Of a DNA stretch of 64,000 bases, positions 28,510-37,893 are shown in pieces. The stretch's first letter is position 1. Each line of letters begins with the position of its first letter. This DNA comes from Halomonas sp. TD01 (GTDB lineage: Bacteria > Pseudomonadota > Gammaproteobacteria > Pseudomonadales > Halomonadaceae), in NCBI RefSeq assembly GCF_923868895.1, contig NZ_OV350343.1, forward strand, positions 3,968,001-4,032,000, given 5' to 3'. The notes under the pieces are model-generated. The model did not search any database and was not told where the DNA came from. It saw nothing but the letters and a program-made list of their open reading frames with translations. A program made the position numbers and the translations under genes.

Positions 28510-29310
28510 TCAATCGGCGAAATCGTCGTCACCAAAGTCGGTATCGTCGAATTCAAAATCGTCCATGGCAAATGGGTCATCCCCAAGCTCACCATCATTA
28601 ATTTCAAACTGACGGCGTTGTAAGTAGGCATCACGAATAAAGCGGTAACGGTCGCCACTAATTAACGCTTCTTGATCAAGTAGCCCTGCGCGAATATGAA
28701 TAATATCCAGTGCCGTCAAACCAGCCCTAAGTGTATGGTCATCCATATAAGTAATAGGATGGGCAGCAATATCAAAGGGTAACCCAGTGGTGTCTCTTAA
28801 TGTTCCAGGACCGAGCAACGGTAATACCAAATAACGCGACTCATCCCACCCCCACACCGCCAGTGTTTGACCAAAATCTTCCTTATCGGCATTGATTTCC
28901 ATCAACGTAGCGTAATCTAACAGCCCGCCTATACCAACGGTCGAGTTGATTAAAAAGCGTGAAGTGGCAAGCCCCGCATTAGCGGGCTTGCCTTGGAGCA
29001 AACTGTTTAACGCGGTACGCACGTCGCTGAGGTTGGAGAAAAAATTACCTACCCCAGTTTGCACAGGATCGGGAGTAACCGTCTGATAACCTTTAGCTAT
29101 TGGCTTTAACGTATAGCGGTCTAACACGTCATTAAACGCAAACACGCGGCGGTTAAACCCTTCCCAAGGATCTTCAGGATGGGCTTGTTCGCCAATATTT
29201 GCCCCTGAACTGGCACACCCACTCATGCTTAATACGGCTAGCAGCAAGACAGGCAATCCCTTGTAGCGCCAACTAAATGCGCTTTTGTGCTTTGCTAACA
29301 ACCCAAGCAT
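28510..29310 (-). CDS. mlaA: Outer-membrane lipoprotein MlaA (VacJ)
   Basis: 266-residue lipoprotein of the Mla pathway that removes misplaced phospholipids from the outer leaflet. The signal peptide ends in the lipobox LSMSGC, and the mature protein begins near CASSGANIG. Typical blocks are DPWEGFNRRVFAFNDVLDRY, RFLINSTVGIGGLLD and LPLLGPGTLRD. The C-terminal tail is strikingly acidic (many Asp). The ATG at 29310 follows AGAGGAA. It is followed 8 bp later by the phosphatase gene. The other mla genes are not in this window. Confidence 0.94.
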   Translation of the reverse strand: MLGLLAKHKSAFSWRYKGLPVLLLAVLSMSGCASSGANIGEQAHPEDPWEGFNRRVFAFNDVLDRYTLKPIAKGYQTVTPDPVQTGVGNFFSNLSDVRTALNSLLQGKPANAGLATSRFLINSTVGIGGLLDYATLMEINADKEDFGQTLAVWGWDESRYLVLPLLGPGTLRDTTGLPFDIAAHPITYMDDHTLRAGLTALDIIHIRAGLLDQEALISGDRYRFIRDAYLQRRQFEINDGELGDDPFAMDDFEFDDTDFGDDDFAD

Positions 29311-29386
29311 GGTAGTTCCTCTTTCAACATGTGTGGCGTGTAGCTCGTCGCATTTCACGCCTAAAGACAATGAACAGAAAGCACTG

Positions 29387-30508
29387 TTATTGACGACGTA
29401 CAACAACACTACCGGCGCTGTAACCTGCGCCGAACGAACAAATCACACCAATATCGCCACTTTCTAACTGTTCACGATGCAGGTGAAAGGCAATAATCGA
29501 TCCCGCTGAGCTGGTATTAGCATAGCGATCAAGAATAATTGGCGCTTGCGCTTCGCTGGGCTCAACACCTAGTACTTTCCGCGCGATCAGGTCATTCATA
29601 TGCTGATTAGCCTGATGCAGCCACATGCGTTTCAAATCACTTCCAGAGAGTTCTAAAGAGGCCAAATGACTCGAAATCAGTTGAGCCACCATGGGGCATA
29701 CTTCTCGGAAAACCCGTCGCCCTTCTTGTACAAATAACTTATCCAACGCCAGTGGGTCACTGTCGGTGACGCGATTCAAGAAGCCTGCGTTGTTACGAAT
29801 CGCATTAGAGAACTTCGTCACTAGACGCGTCCCTAATATTTCATATTGCTCATCTGCCACAGCACAATCACTGCTTTCCAATACCATGGCTGTACAAGCA
29901 TCGCCAAAAATAAAGTGGCTATCGCGATCTGTAAAGTTGAGATGCGCCGAGCAGATTTCCGGATTTACGATGAGTGCCCGCTTCACGCTACCGGATGCAA
30001 TCGCATTGGCCGCTGTTTCAAGTGCAAACGTGGCTGAGCTACAGGCTACATTCATATCGAAACCGTAACCGCTGGTACCTAACGCTTGCTGAACTTCGAC
30101 AGCCACTGCTGGATAGGCACGCTCTAGGTTTGAACACGCCACGATGACAAGCTCGATATCTGCGGCATCGACGTTGGCTGCCGCCAATGCTTGGCGCGCC
30201 GCCTGGGTAGCCATGCCACACTGAATAGACGGCTCGTCATTGCTACGCTGAGGCAGTTTAGGCCGCATGCGCGCTGGGTCAAGAATTCCCGAGGCATCCA
30301 GCACGTAACGACTTTTAATACCGGATGCTTTTTCAATAAACTCGCTACTGGAGTGTGACAACGGCTCTCGTTCACCACGTGCGATTGCATCAGCATACTG
30401 AGCATTTTGGCTGTCTACCCACGCGTTAAATGCTGTTACCAGCGACGCGTTATCAATGGCGTGTTCCGGCGTATAGAGTCCTGTACCGGTAATCACCACA
30501 TGTGTCAT
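29387..30508 (-). CDS. Beta-ketoacyl-ACP synthase III-like enzyme (FabH2-type)
   Basis: 373-residue KAS III-fold enzyme with the catalytic triad visible: C156 in MNVACSSATF, His in WLHQANQHMN and Asn in YANTSSAGS. It carries an insertion around residues 30-95 (SQNAQYADAIARG through RPKLPQRSND) that ordinary FabH lacks. This form resembles the Pseudomonas FabH2-type proteins used in acyl-chain priming or secondary lipid synthesis. It is upstream of mlaA on the same strand, with a 76-bp gap. The donor acyl-CoA is not predictable. Confidence 0.88.
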   Translation of the reverse strand: MTHVVITGTGLYTPEHAIDNASLVTAFNAWVDSQNAQYADAIARGEREPLSHSSSEFIEKASGIKSRYVLDASGILDPARMRPKLPQRSNDEPSIQCGMATQAARQALAAANVDAADIELVIVACSNLERAYPAVAVEVQQALGTSGYGFDMNVACSSATFALETAANAIASGSVKRALIVNPEICSAHLNFTDRDSHFIFGDACTAMVLESSDCAVADEQYEILGTRLVTKFSNAIRNNAGFLNRVTDSDPLALDKLFVQEGRRVFREVCPMVAQLISSHLASLELSGSDLKRMWLHQANQHMNDLIARKVLGVEPSEAQAPIILDRYANTSSAGSIIAFHLHREQLESGDIGVICSFGAGYSAGSVVVRRQ

Positions 30509-30615
30509 GCCTTTCTCCTTTTAGCGGCTTACTGAGAGTCGCTGGCTGTCAATCGATGTTGTCATCTTGGTGCATTGGCTTAAAGCGCGAGCCTATTATC
30601 GTATTACGGCAAGCG

Positions 30616-33600
30616 TTAAACGCTAATAATCTCTTCCCAACGCTTTTCAAGGCGCTTCACAGATACAGGCATTTTTGTACCCAACTGCTGAGCAAACAGA
30701 GACACTCTGAGCTCCTGAATCCACCAACCAAATGCCACTAACTCTGGGTCTTCCGCGTCGCCTCTGCGTTCGCTTTTGCGGCGCGCGTCGAAACGCGTTT
30801 CTAATGCTTGGACATCGTGCATGAGCATTTGGTCGCGCCCTCTCTCTCGCGCTGCTTTTTCAAGCCTGATCAACGCAGCCTCTGTATAGCGAGGATACTC
30901 CGTTAACCACTCGCCTGCATCGCGAATGAAACCAGGGTAAACCAAGCGCTGCATCTGCGCGCTGACATCACTGTAAACAAGCGCCAACGCAAAGTTGAGC
31001 TTCCCTTTTAAAATCTTAGTCACTGCTAGATGCCCTTTCAGCGCCGCTTCAACATCGGACAACAGTGTTTGCGCATGCGCTAACAACTTTGCTTCAGATA
31101 CTTGCAAGCGTTCTTTAAGGGCTTTCTCCGAGCGTGGTAGCGGATGCTGAGCCACTACCTGAGTAAACACCGCTAGCAGAAGATCATCAACCAACTCATT
31201 TTTGTTGCCTACCTTCGCAAACAACAGCGCGCATTTTTCCACGCCTGGCAAACGCTTAATAGCTTTCACCTGATCCGGCTGTTGTGAAATTGCCAAACGG
31301 GCCACGCCCATTTGGTGAGCCGCCGCCGCCTTTGCAGGATGGTCGAAAAGTGCCACTTTGAAGCGCGCGTCTTCTGCCACCAGTGCCGGGTAAGCCTCGA
31401 CGCGGATACCCGCCTGGGTAGTCACCCGAGATTCCGGAAGCGGCTCACTGGGCAGACCTTCAAGCGCCGGGGCCTGATTAACCTGCTCTGCTAACGCCTG
31501 GGCTCCCCTACTGGCGGCTTCTTCAAAGCGCCTTTCCAGGGCTCGCAAGTCGCGCCCCTGGCCCAGCATTTTGCCAGCGTGATCCACAACCCGCACGTTC
31601 ATGATTAAATGAGGCGCTAGCAGGTCTAGCCGCCAGTCGTCAGGGTGCACCCGAGTGCCCGTACGCCTTCGAATAAACTCAGCCAAGGCTTCGGTCAGCG
31701 GGCGTTGGTCAGGCACCAAGGTTTCCAGCGCCGCATCGACCCAATCAGGGATAGGCACCACCTGCCGACGAATGCTTTTCGGCAGTGATTTAAGTAGCGC
31801 AATGCACTTTTCGCGCAGCAAGCCTGGTACTAACCACTCAAGGGCATGCACAGGCAACTGAGGCAGCATAGCAGCAGGCACAGTCAGCGTAACGCCATCG
31901 TCTTCAGCATCAGGATCAAAGTGATAGCTAACCGGATAGGCAACCCCTGCCAACACTAGGTGGTCAGGATACTGCGCCTGAGTAACGTCGTTGGCATCCC
32001 TCGCTTTAAGCGCGTCGATATCGAATTTTAGTAGGCTGGGAAACTCACGCTCGACCTGCTTACGCCAATGTTCAAATCCTTTGCCATTAACAATATCGTG
32101 AGGAATTCGTTCGTCATAAAAAGCAAATAGTGTCTCTTCATCGACCAGAATATCACGCCGACGCGCACGATCTTCGAGTGCCTCGACTTCTTCAATCAGC
32201 GCTCGGTTATGGGCAAAAAACTCACCCTTAGTCTGAAATTCGCCTTCCACTAGCGCACGGCGAATAAACAGCTCCCGGGACTCTTGAGGCGCAATCGGAC
32301 CGTAATGCACTCGGCGGCGGGCTACAATAGGCAGTCCAAACAGCGTTACTTGCTCAAAAGCGACCACCTGGGCACGCTTCATTTCCCAGTGAGGCTCGCT
32401 GTAGCTGCTTTTTATCAAATGCTGCGCTTGAGGCTCAATCCACTGGGGGTCAATTTTCGCCACTGTGCGGGCAAATAATTTCGTCGTTTCAATTAGCTCA
32501 AACGCCATTACCCACTTCGGCGTTTTTTTCGCCAGCCCTGAGCCTGGGTGAATCATAAACTTACGGTTACGCGCGCCCAGGTATTCACGGTTTTCCAGCA
32601 GTGTTCCAAGGTTTGAAAGCAGCCCAGATAACAATGCTTGGTGCAGCTTTCCAGATGTTTTGCGACGCGCTTGCTTGGCTTGCTCTTCGCTTTCATCTTC
32701 ATCTCTGAGCGGCGGTGCAGGCACGTCGATGTCCATATCGCGCAGCAGCTGACGTAATTGACGGAACGTGTCATGCCATTCGCGCATGCGCAGATAGTTA
32801 ATATAGTGCTCGCGACACCAGCGGCGCAGCTGATTGCCGGAGAGTGCCTCGCGGGCATTTTCAATGCCGTGCCACAAGTTTAACAACGCAACAAAATCAG
32901 AATCGGGATCATGCCAGCGCTGATGCGCTTGATCCGCCGCTTGGCGTTTGTCCGCAGGTCGATCTCTAGGGTCTTGTATCGCCAAGGCTGATACCACAAT
33001 CAACACATCCCGCAGGCTGCCCCGTTCGGCACCTGCCAGTACCATGCGCGCTAGGCGTGGGTCGATAGGTAGCTTGGCTAGCTTACGGCCCAACGGGCTT
33101 AGGCGCTGCTGATCGTCCACCGCACCCAGTTCGAACAGCAAACGAAAGCCATCTTTTACGAACCGGCTGTCGGGTGGGTCAACAAAGGGAAATGCTTCTA
33201 TACTGCCAAGCTTCAGCGCCAGCATGGAAAGAATGACCGACGCTAAATTTGTGCGCTGAATTTCTGGGTCGGTAAACGCTGGCCGCGACAGGAAGTCTTC
33301 TTCATCATAAAGACGAATGCATACGCCTTCCGCCACACGTCCACAGCGACCTTTACGCTGATTGGCGCTGGCCTGGCTAATCGGCTCAATCGGTAGCCGC
33401 TGTATTTTCGCACGATAGCTGTAGCGGCTGATGCGCACCAAGCCTGGGTCTATCACGTAGCGAATCCCCGGCACTGTGAGCGAGGTCTCAGCAACGTTAG
33501 TGGCCAACACAATTCGCCGCCCTCGATGGGAAGCGAAAACGCGATTTTGCTCTTCGTTGGAAAGTCGAGCATAGAGCGGCAATATTTCCGTGCCAGTTAA

Positions 33601-34629
33601 GTCAGCCCGTCGCAGGGTATCGGCTGCCTCACGAATTTCCCGCTCACCCGGTAAAAACACCAATACGTCTCGCGGGCCATGCAACCAGCCCTTTTCACGC
33701 TCGATGGTTTCGATTTCGCGCACTGCATGCAAAATACCTTCTTGCAAAGTACGGTCATCTTCATCCTCTTCGCTACGCGCCAGCGGGCGGTAATGAACAT
33801 CGACAGGAAACGTGCGGCCAGACACTTCCACCACCGGCGCGGGCGTCTTAGCACTACCAAAGTGGGCAGCGAAGCGGTTCACATCGATGGTGGCTGAGGT
33901 AATAATGACTTTTAGATCAGGACGCTTTGGCAGCAAGCGCTTTAGATAGCCCAGCAAAAAATCAATATTAAGGCTGCGCTCATGAGCTTCATCGATAATT
34001 AGCGTGTCATAACGCAGCAGCAATGGGTCGTGCTGCGTTTCTGCCAGCAAAATACCGTCAGTCATCAGCTTTACGAGCGTATTCGGGGAGCTTTGATCAT
34101 TAAAACGTACTTGATAACCCACCTGCTCACCCAGCGGTACGCTCATCTCTTCCGCTAGCCGCCCGGCAACGCTGCGCGCCGCCAATCGACGTGGCTGGGT
34201 ATGCCCAATCATCCCTTTGCGCCCACGGCCAAGCTCTAGACAAATCTTGGGCAGCTGGGTGGTTTTACCCGACCCTGTCTCACCCGCCACGACCACTACC
34301 TGATGGTCGCGGATAGCCTTTAAAATATCCTCACGCCGCTCCACTACGGGCAACTCGGCAGGATAATCCAGCGCCACTTTCAGTGCTTCGCGGTTAGCAA
34401 GCAGCCGCTTAGCTTTTTCAAGGTCGCGTTGAACCTGCTGGACACCGTGGTCAATCGGCTTACTGTCTCGTTGGCGCCGCTTAAGGCCTGCCACGCGACG
34501 CGCTAACTGCTGTGCATCACGCAGCATGACGTGGCTTATCTCCTCATCTAATACGGTGAGTGGATAAGCGTTCTGGGCGTCAGCTTGGGAAGTTTGCGTG
34601 TCGGTGGTCACGTTAGGCTCGGTTTCCAT
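30616..34629 (-). CDS. hrpA: ATP-dependent RNA helicase HrpA
   Basis: DEAH-box helicase of about 1337 residues. Motif I is GETGSGKTTQLPK, the Walker B box is IIDEAHERS, motif III is ITSATID and motif VI is QRKGRCGRVAEG. The helicase-associated and OB-like domains and the long C-terminal DUF3418 region follow, as in E. coli HrpA. It acts on mRNA and ribosomes. I prefer the ATG at 34629; an upstream GTG at 34650 lies inside the fadD terminator. Monocistronic as far as can be seen. Confidence 0.95.
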   Translation of the reverse strand: METEPNVTTDTQTSQADAQNAYPLTVLDEEISHVMLRDAQQLARRVAGLKRRQRDSKPIDHGVQQVQRDLEKAKRLLANREALKVALDYPAELPVVERREDILKAIRDHQVVVVAGETGSGKTTQLPKICLELGRGRKGMIGHTQPRRLAARSVAGRLAEEMSVPLGEQVGYQVRFNDQSSPNTLVKLMTDGILLAETQHDPLLLRYDTLIIDEAHERSLNIDFLLGYLKRLLPKRPDLKVIITSATIDVNRFAAHFGSAKTPAPVVEVSGRTFPVDVHYRPLARSEEDEDDRTLQEGILHAVREIETIEREKGWLHGPRDVLVFLPGEREIREAADTLRRADLTGTEILPLYARLSNEEQNRVFASHRGRRIVLATNVAETSLTVPGIRYVIDPGLVRISRYSYRAKIQRLPIEPISQASANQRKGRCGRVAEGVCIRLYDEEDFLSRPAFTDPEIQRTNLASVILSMLALKLGSIEAFPFVDPPDSRFVKDGFRLLFELGAVDDQQRLSPLGRKLAKLPIDPRLARMVLAGAERGSLRDVLIVVSALAIQDPRDRPADKRQAADQAHQRWHDPDSDFVALLNLWHGIENAREALSGNQLRRWCREHYINYLRMREWHDTFRQLRQLLRDMDIDVPAPPLRDEDESEEQAKQARRKTSGKLHQALLSGLLSNLGTLLENREYLGARNRKFMIHPGSGLAKKTPKWVMAFELIETTKLFARTVAKIDPQWIEPQAQHLIKSSYSEPHWEMKRAQVVAFEQVTLFGLPIVARRRVHYGPIAPQESRELFIRRALVEGEFQTKGEFFAHNRALIEEVEALEDRARRRDILVDEETLFAFYDERIPHDIVNGKGFEHWRKQVEREFPSLLKFDIDALKARDANDVTQAQYPDHLVLAGVAYPVSYHFDPDAEDDGVTLTVPAAMLPQLPVHALEWLVPGLLREKCIALLKSLPKSIRRQVVPIPDWVDAALETLVPDQRPLTEALAEFIRRRTGTRVHPDDWRLDLLAPHLIMNVRVVDHAGKMLGQGRDLRALERRFEEAASRGAQALAEQVNQAPALEGLPSEPLPESRVTTQAGIRVEAYPALVAEDARFKVALFDHPAKAAAAHQMGVARLAISQQPDQVKAIKRLPGVEKCALLFAKVGNKNELVDDLLLAVFTQVVAQHPLPRSEKALKERLQVSEAKLLAHAQTLLSDVEAALKGHLAVTKILKGKLNFALALVYSDVSAQMQRLVYPGFIRDAGEWLTEYPRYTEAALIRLEKAARERGRDQMLMHDVQALETRFDARRKSERRGDAEDPELVAFGWWIQELRVSLFAQQLGTKMPVSVKRLEKRWEEIISV

Positions 34630-34634
34630 CTCAG

Positions 34635-34665
34635 AATAAAATCGGCCCACTGCATGAGTGGGCCG
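34635..34665 (-). terminator. Rho-independent terminator after fadD
   Basis: Minus strand TCGGCCCACT, 4-nt loop, AGTGGGCCGA, then TTTTATT. It sits between the fadD stop and the hrpA start codon. Confidence 0.85.
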
Positions 34666-34729
34666 ACTATTGTAACGCCTTCGCTAACAGGACGCCTAAC
34701 AGCCGCCTGATAGCGAGTTCATCAAGCGC

Positions 34730-36400
34730 TTAAGCGTTGCTTGTTTCCTGATCGCGGAGCTGCCGGCGTAGCACCTTGCCAACGTTGGTTTTGGGAAGCT
34801 CATCACGGAACTCTACGTACTTCGGAACCTTATAGCCGGTTAGCTCTTTTTTGCACCACTTGCGCAGCGTCTCAGCATCTAACTCGCTGTTTTTGGAAAC
34901 AACGAATAGCTTGATCGCTTCACCAGCATCTTCATCCGGCACGCCAACAGCCGCCGACTCCAACACATCTGGATGCGCTGCCACCACATCTTCTATTTCA
35001 TTTGGATAGACATTAAAGCCAGATACTAAAATCATATCTTTTTTTCGATCAACGATTTTGATGTAGCCATCGTCCTGCAATATGGCGATGTCACCCGTGT
35101 GGAACCAGCCATTTTCATCAATGGAATTGCGTGTTTCATCTTCCCGCTGCCAGTACCCCTTCATCACCTGAGGCCCTTGCACGCAAAGTTCACCAGGCTC
35201 CCCCATCGCAACATCATTACCGTCTGCATCTATCACTTTCACAGCGGTACCTGCCACCGGTTTACCAATGGTGCCAAGCTGTATAGCGTTAGTGGGGTTA
35301 AAGCTAACAATGGGTGATGTTTCCGTCAGCCCGTAGCCCTCTGCAATCGGGCAACCTGTCGTTTCTTCCCAACGTTTAGCAGCCGCTTTGGTTAGCGCCA
35401 TACCGCCCGAAATAGTCAGCTTCAGCTTCGAAAAATCGAGTTGCTTAAAGTCATCTCGGTTACACAGCGCGTTAAACAGCGTATTCAGACCAATAAACCC
35501 GGTAAACGGCAAGCCTTTAAGCTCTTTGACAAAGCTAGGTAAGTCGCGAGGATTGGTAATCAGTAGCGAGTGGTTGCCTGTTTCCATTAGGAACAAACAG
35601 TTAACGGTAAACGTATAGATGTGATAGACCGGCAATGGCGCGACTACTAACTCTTCGCCATCAGTCAAATGCTCACCGATAGCGGCACGCGCCTGGAGCA
35701 TATTGGCCACTAGGTTCTGGTGAGTCAGCATCGCGCCTTTAGGCATACCTGTGGTGCCACCCGTGTATTGCAGTGCAGCCACATCATCCATGGTGCGTTG
35801 CACCTCGGTATGATTTAACGACGCACCTTTTTTCAGTGCATCGCGGAAGCCAACAGCGTTTGGTAACGAGTAGGCAGGCACCATCTTTTTAACGTGCTTA
35901 ACAACGGCGTTAATTAGCCAACGCTTTGGCACATCGTGTAGGTCAGCAAGCTGGGTAACCAAGACGTGTTGGATATCCGTTTTATCCAACACTTTCTCAA
36001 GTTTGTCAGCCATATTGGCCAAAATAACAATGGCTTTGGCATTGGAGTCCTTAAACTGGTGCGCCATCTCCCGCTCGGTGTATAGCGGGTTGGTATTGAC
36101 GACGACTAAGCCAGCCCTTAGTGCACCAAACACCGCAACAGGAAACTGCAGCACGTTAGGCAACTGAATGGCGATTCGGTCACCGGGAACCAAGTCAGTT
36201 TCATGCTGCAACCAGGCTGCAAAATTGGCAGACAGACGATCAAGGTCGGCAAATGTTAGGGTTTTGCCCATGCAGCTAAATGCAGGTTTGCTGGCAAAAC
36301 GTTTAACCGCTGAATGAAAGACATCCGTGACTGAGTTGTACTGATCCAAGCCTTCAAGCGCTGGGCCACGTAGTACGTGGGCATTGGCGTGTTCGCTCAT
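34730..36400 (-). CDS. fadD: Long-chain fatty acid-CoA ligase FadD
   Basis: 556-residue AMP-forming ligase that activates imported long-chain fatty acids at the inner membrane. Key blocks are YTGGTTGMPKGAMLTHQN (P-loop), AEGYGLTETSP, GWFHTGDIAILQDDGY and the FACS-type DRKKDMILVSGFNVYPNEIE. The catalytic lysine is in NVGKVLRRQLR. The ATG at 36400 has GGAGA seven bases upstream. A PsrA-type palindrome lies about 118-135 bp upstream. It would feed the beta-oxidation enzymes, including the acyl-CoA dehydrogenase at 3278-5083, which carries the same operator. Confidence 0.96.
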   Translation of the reverse strand: MSEHANAHVLRGPALEGLDQYNSVTDVFHSAVKRFASKPAFSCMGKTLTFADLDRLSANFAAWLQHETDLVPGDRIAIQLPNVLQFPVAVFGALRAGLVVVNTNPLYTEREMAHQFKDSNAKAIVILANMADKLEKVLDKTDIQHVLVTQLADLHDVPKRWLINAVVKHVKKMVPAYSLPNAVGFRDALKKGASLNHTEVQRTMDDVAALQYTGGTTGMPKGAMLTHQNLVANMLQARAAIGEHLTDGEELVVAPLPVYHIYTFTVNCLFLMETGNHSLLITNPRDLPSFVKELKGLPFTGFIGLNTLFNALCNRDDFKQLDFSKLKLTISGGMALTKAAAKRWEETTGCPIAEGYGLTETSPIVSFNPTNAIQLGTIGKPVAGTAVKVIDADGNDVAMGEPGELCVQGPQVMKGYWQREDETRNSIDENGWFHTGDIAILQDDGYIKIVDRKKDMILVSGFNVYPNEIEDVVAAHPDVLESAAVGVPDEDAGEAIKLFVVSKNSELDAETLRKWCKKELTGYKVPKYVEFRDELPKTNVGKVLRRQLRDQETSNA

Positions 36401-36517
36401 GGGCAATCTCCGCTATCCGTGTCGATATTTGACCGACCTTGTTATTGTTGCGTGACTAAGTAGCAAGCCTAAAAGAGCCAACCATATACGACAGGCAGCA
36501 CGCTGTAAAACGATCGA

Positions 36518-36535
36518 TTGAAACTGGCGTTTCAA
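36518..36535. promoter_or_regulatory. PsrA-type operator upstream of fadD
   Basis: TTGAAACTGGCGTTTCAA, seven-base arms around 4 nt, matching GAAAC-N4-GTTTC. It lies just upstream of a possible fadD promoter (TTTACA, 17 bp, TATGGT on the minus strand). It is the second such site in the window. Confidence 0.7.
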
Positions 36536-36586
36536 CTTTAGCTTAAGGCATAGCCCTGCTACTGTCGCTCACGCTGTGTCGTCATC

Positions 36587-37372
36587 CTATTTGCTATGAC
36601 CGTAACTCGCGTTGATTTCTCCCTCGCGCCATACCAATAATTCGCCTGGGACCATTCGCTGCCACGCTTCATTTTGGGTAAGTGGTTCGGTAGCAATCAC
36701 AGAGACAATATCGTTAGGCGTTGTATGTTCAATAAAATTAACCGTCAACTCTGCGTCAGATAGCTCTGCCTCACCAAAGGGTGCGCGGCGAGTAATATGA
36801 GCCAGTTTGGTCGAGCAGTAGCTGTATAAGTAAACGCCATCAGATAACAGTAGGTTAAAAACGCCTAGTCCGCGCAACTCTTCGCATAGCCCGTGTAACC
36901 GCTCCCACAATAATTCAGGAGACGCGGGCGGTGTGGGAAAGCAACGACGCAGCTCGCCCATTAGCCAGCAAAAAGCGTGTTCACTGTCTGTATTACCGAC
37001 CGGGGTATACACACCTAATGGCAGCTGTTGCCAATCGCTCAGCTGGCCATTGTGGGCGTAGCACCAGGGACGCCCCCACATTTCACGAGTAAACGGATGC
37101 GTATTTGCCAGCCGCACACCGCCTACATTCGCTTGGCGAATATGGCTAATCACTACGTTGGACTTAATAGGATAGTCACAGATTAGGCGGGCAATTGGGG
37201 AGTCAACCGAGGGATGGGGGTCACGAAATTCACGATAACCGCCCTCCTCGTAAAACGCGATGCCCCACCCATCGCGATGAGGCCCAGTTCCCCCACCGCG
37301 GTGTAAAAAGCCGGAAAAACTGAAACAAATATCGGTAGGTACATTGGCGCTCATGCCTAGTAACTCACACAT
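36587..37372 (-). CDS. Class II glutamine amidotransferase (YafJ-like)
   Basis: 261-residue Ntn-hydrolase with the nucleophile Cys2 (MCELLGMSANVPTD). It contains GWGIAFYEEGG, the arginine of SHIRQANVGG and the NTHPFTREMWGRPW and AHNGQL blocks of stand-alone glutaminase domains. YafJ-type proteins act on gamma-glutamyl compounds, but the physiological substrate is not established. It lies between fadD and a small membrane protein on the same strand. Confidence 0.9.
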   Translation of the reverse strand: MCELLGMSANVPTDICFSFSGFLHRGGGTGPHRDGWGIAFYEEGGYREFRDPHPSVDSPIARLICDYPIKSNVVISHIRQANVGGVRLANTHPFTREMWGRPWCYAHNGQLSDWQQLPLGVYTPVGNTDSEHAFCWLMGELRRCFPTPPASPELLWERLHGLCEELRGLGVFNLLLSDGVYLYSYCSTKLAHITRRAPFGEAELSDAELTVNFIEHTTPNDIVSVIATEPLTQNEAWQRMVPGELLVWREGEINASYGHSK

Positions 37373-37405
37373 CGGCTAGCTCCATCATCGCGCCTTGTAC
37401 ACGCA

Positions 37406-37831
37406 TTAGTTAATCACTGGTTCTCGGCGGCGAGTTGGCTGAGGGTCTTCTTCCTCAGGCTGACGTTGAGAAACATCGTCAAAAGGTTGCGGCCGGCGCC
37501 ACCACCACAGAGCAACGCCAACACACGCACCTAAGGCAACGCCTAAAATTAACCACAGCAAGCCGCCACGTAGTGCACTAGTGCTATGCTCTAGAAAAGC
37601 AACCGCAGATACCATGGCAGCCGGTGCCCACCCTGAATAGAACTCTCCTTCCTCTATCAACGGCAAACGATAGCCTGCAGGCATCCACATGGCCCCCGCC
37701 ACGCACCAGCTAATTATCAAACGCGGTAGACGAGGCAAACATGCCAGCGCAAAGTAGACAGCGACCAGCACTATCAGCGAAAGAGCGTAATAACTTAACC
37801 ACAGCAGTGACATTGAGTCTTCAAACAGCAT
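37406..37831 (-). CDS. Hypothetical inner-membrane protein
   Basis: 141 residues, not recognised. Three hydrophobic segments are visible (about 6-30, 35-50 and 84-112), the last ending in WWWRRP. They are followed by a charged cytoplasmic tail rich in Glu, Gln, Pro and Arg. The ATG at 37831 has GAGGG upstream; an in-frame ATG at 37843 overlaps that signal. It is upstream of the amidotransferase gene with a 33-bp gap and divergent from the oligopeptidase gene. Confidence 0.7.
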   Translation of the reverse strand: MLFEDSMSLLWLSYYALSLIVLVAVYFALACLPRLPRLIISWCVAGAMWMPAGYRLPLIEEGEFYSGWAPAAMVSAVAFLEHSTSALRGGLLWLILGVALGACVGVALWWWRRPQPFDDVSQRQPEEEDPQPTRRREPVIN

Positions 37832-37893
37832 AATAACCCTCATGTGGGTGGAGACACCCGACGTTGATTTCCCGTCATGGTACCTATCAATTT

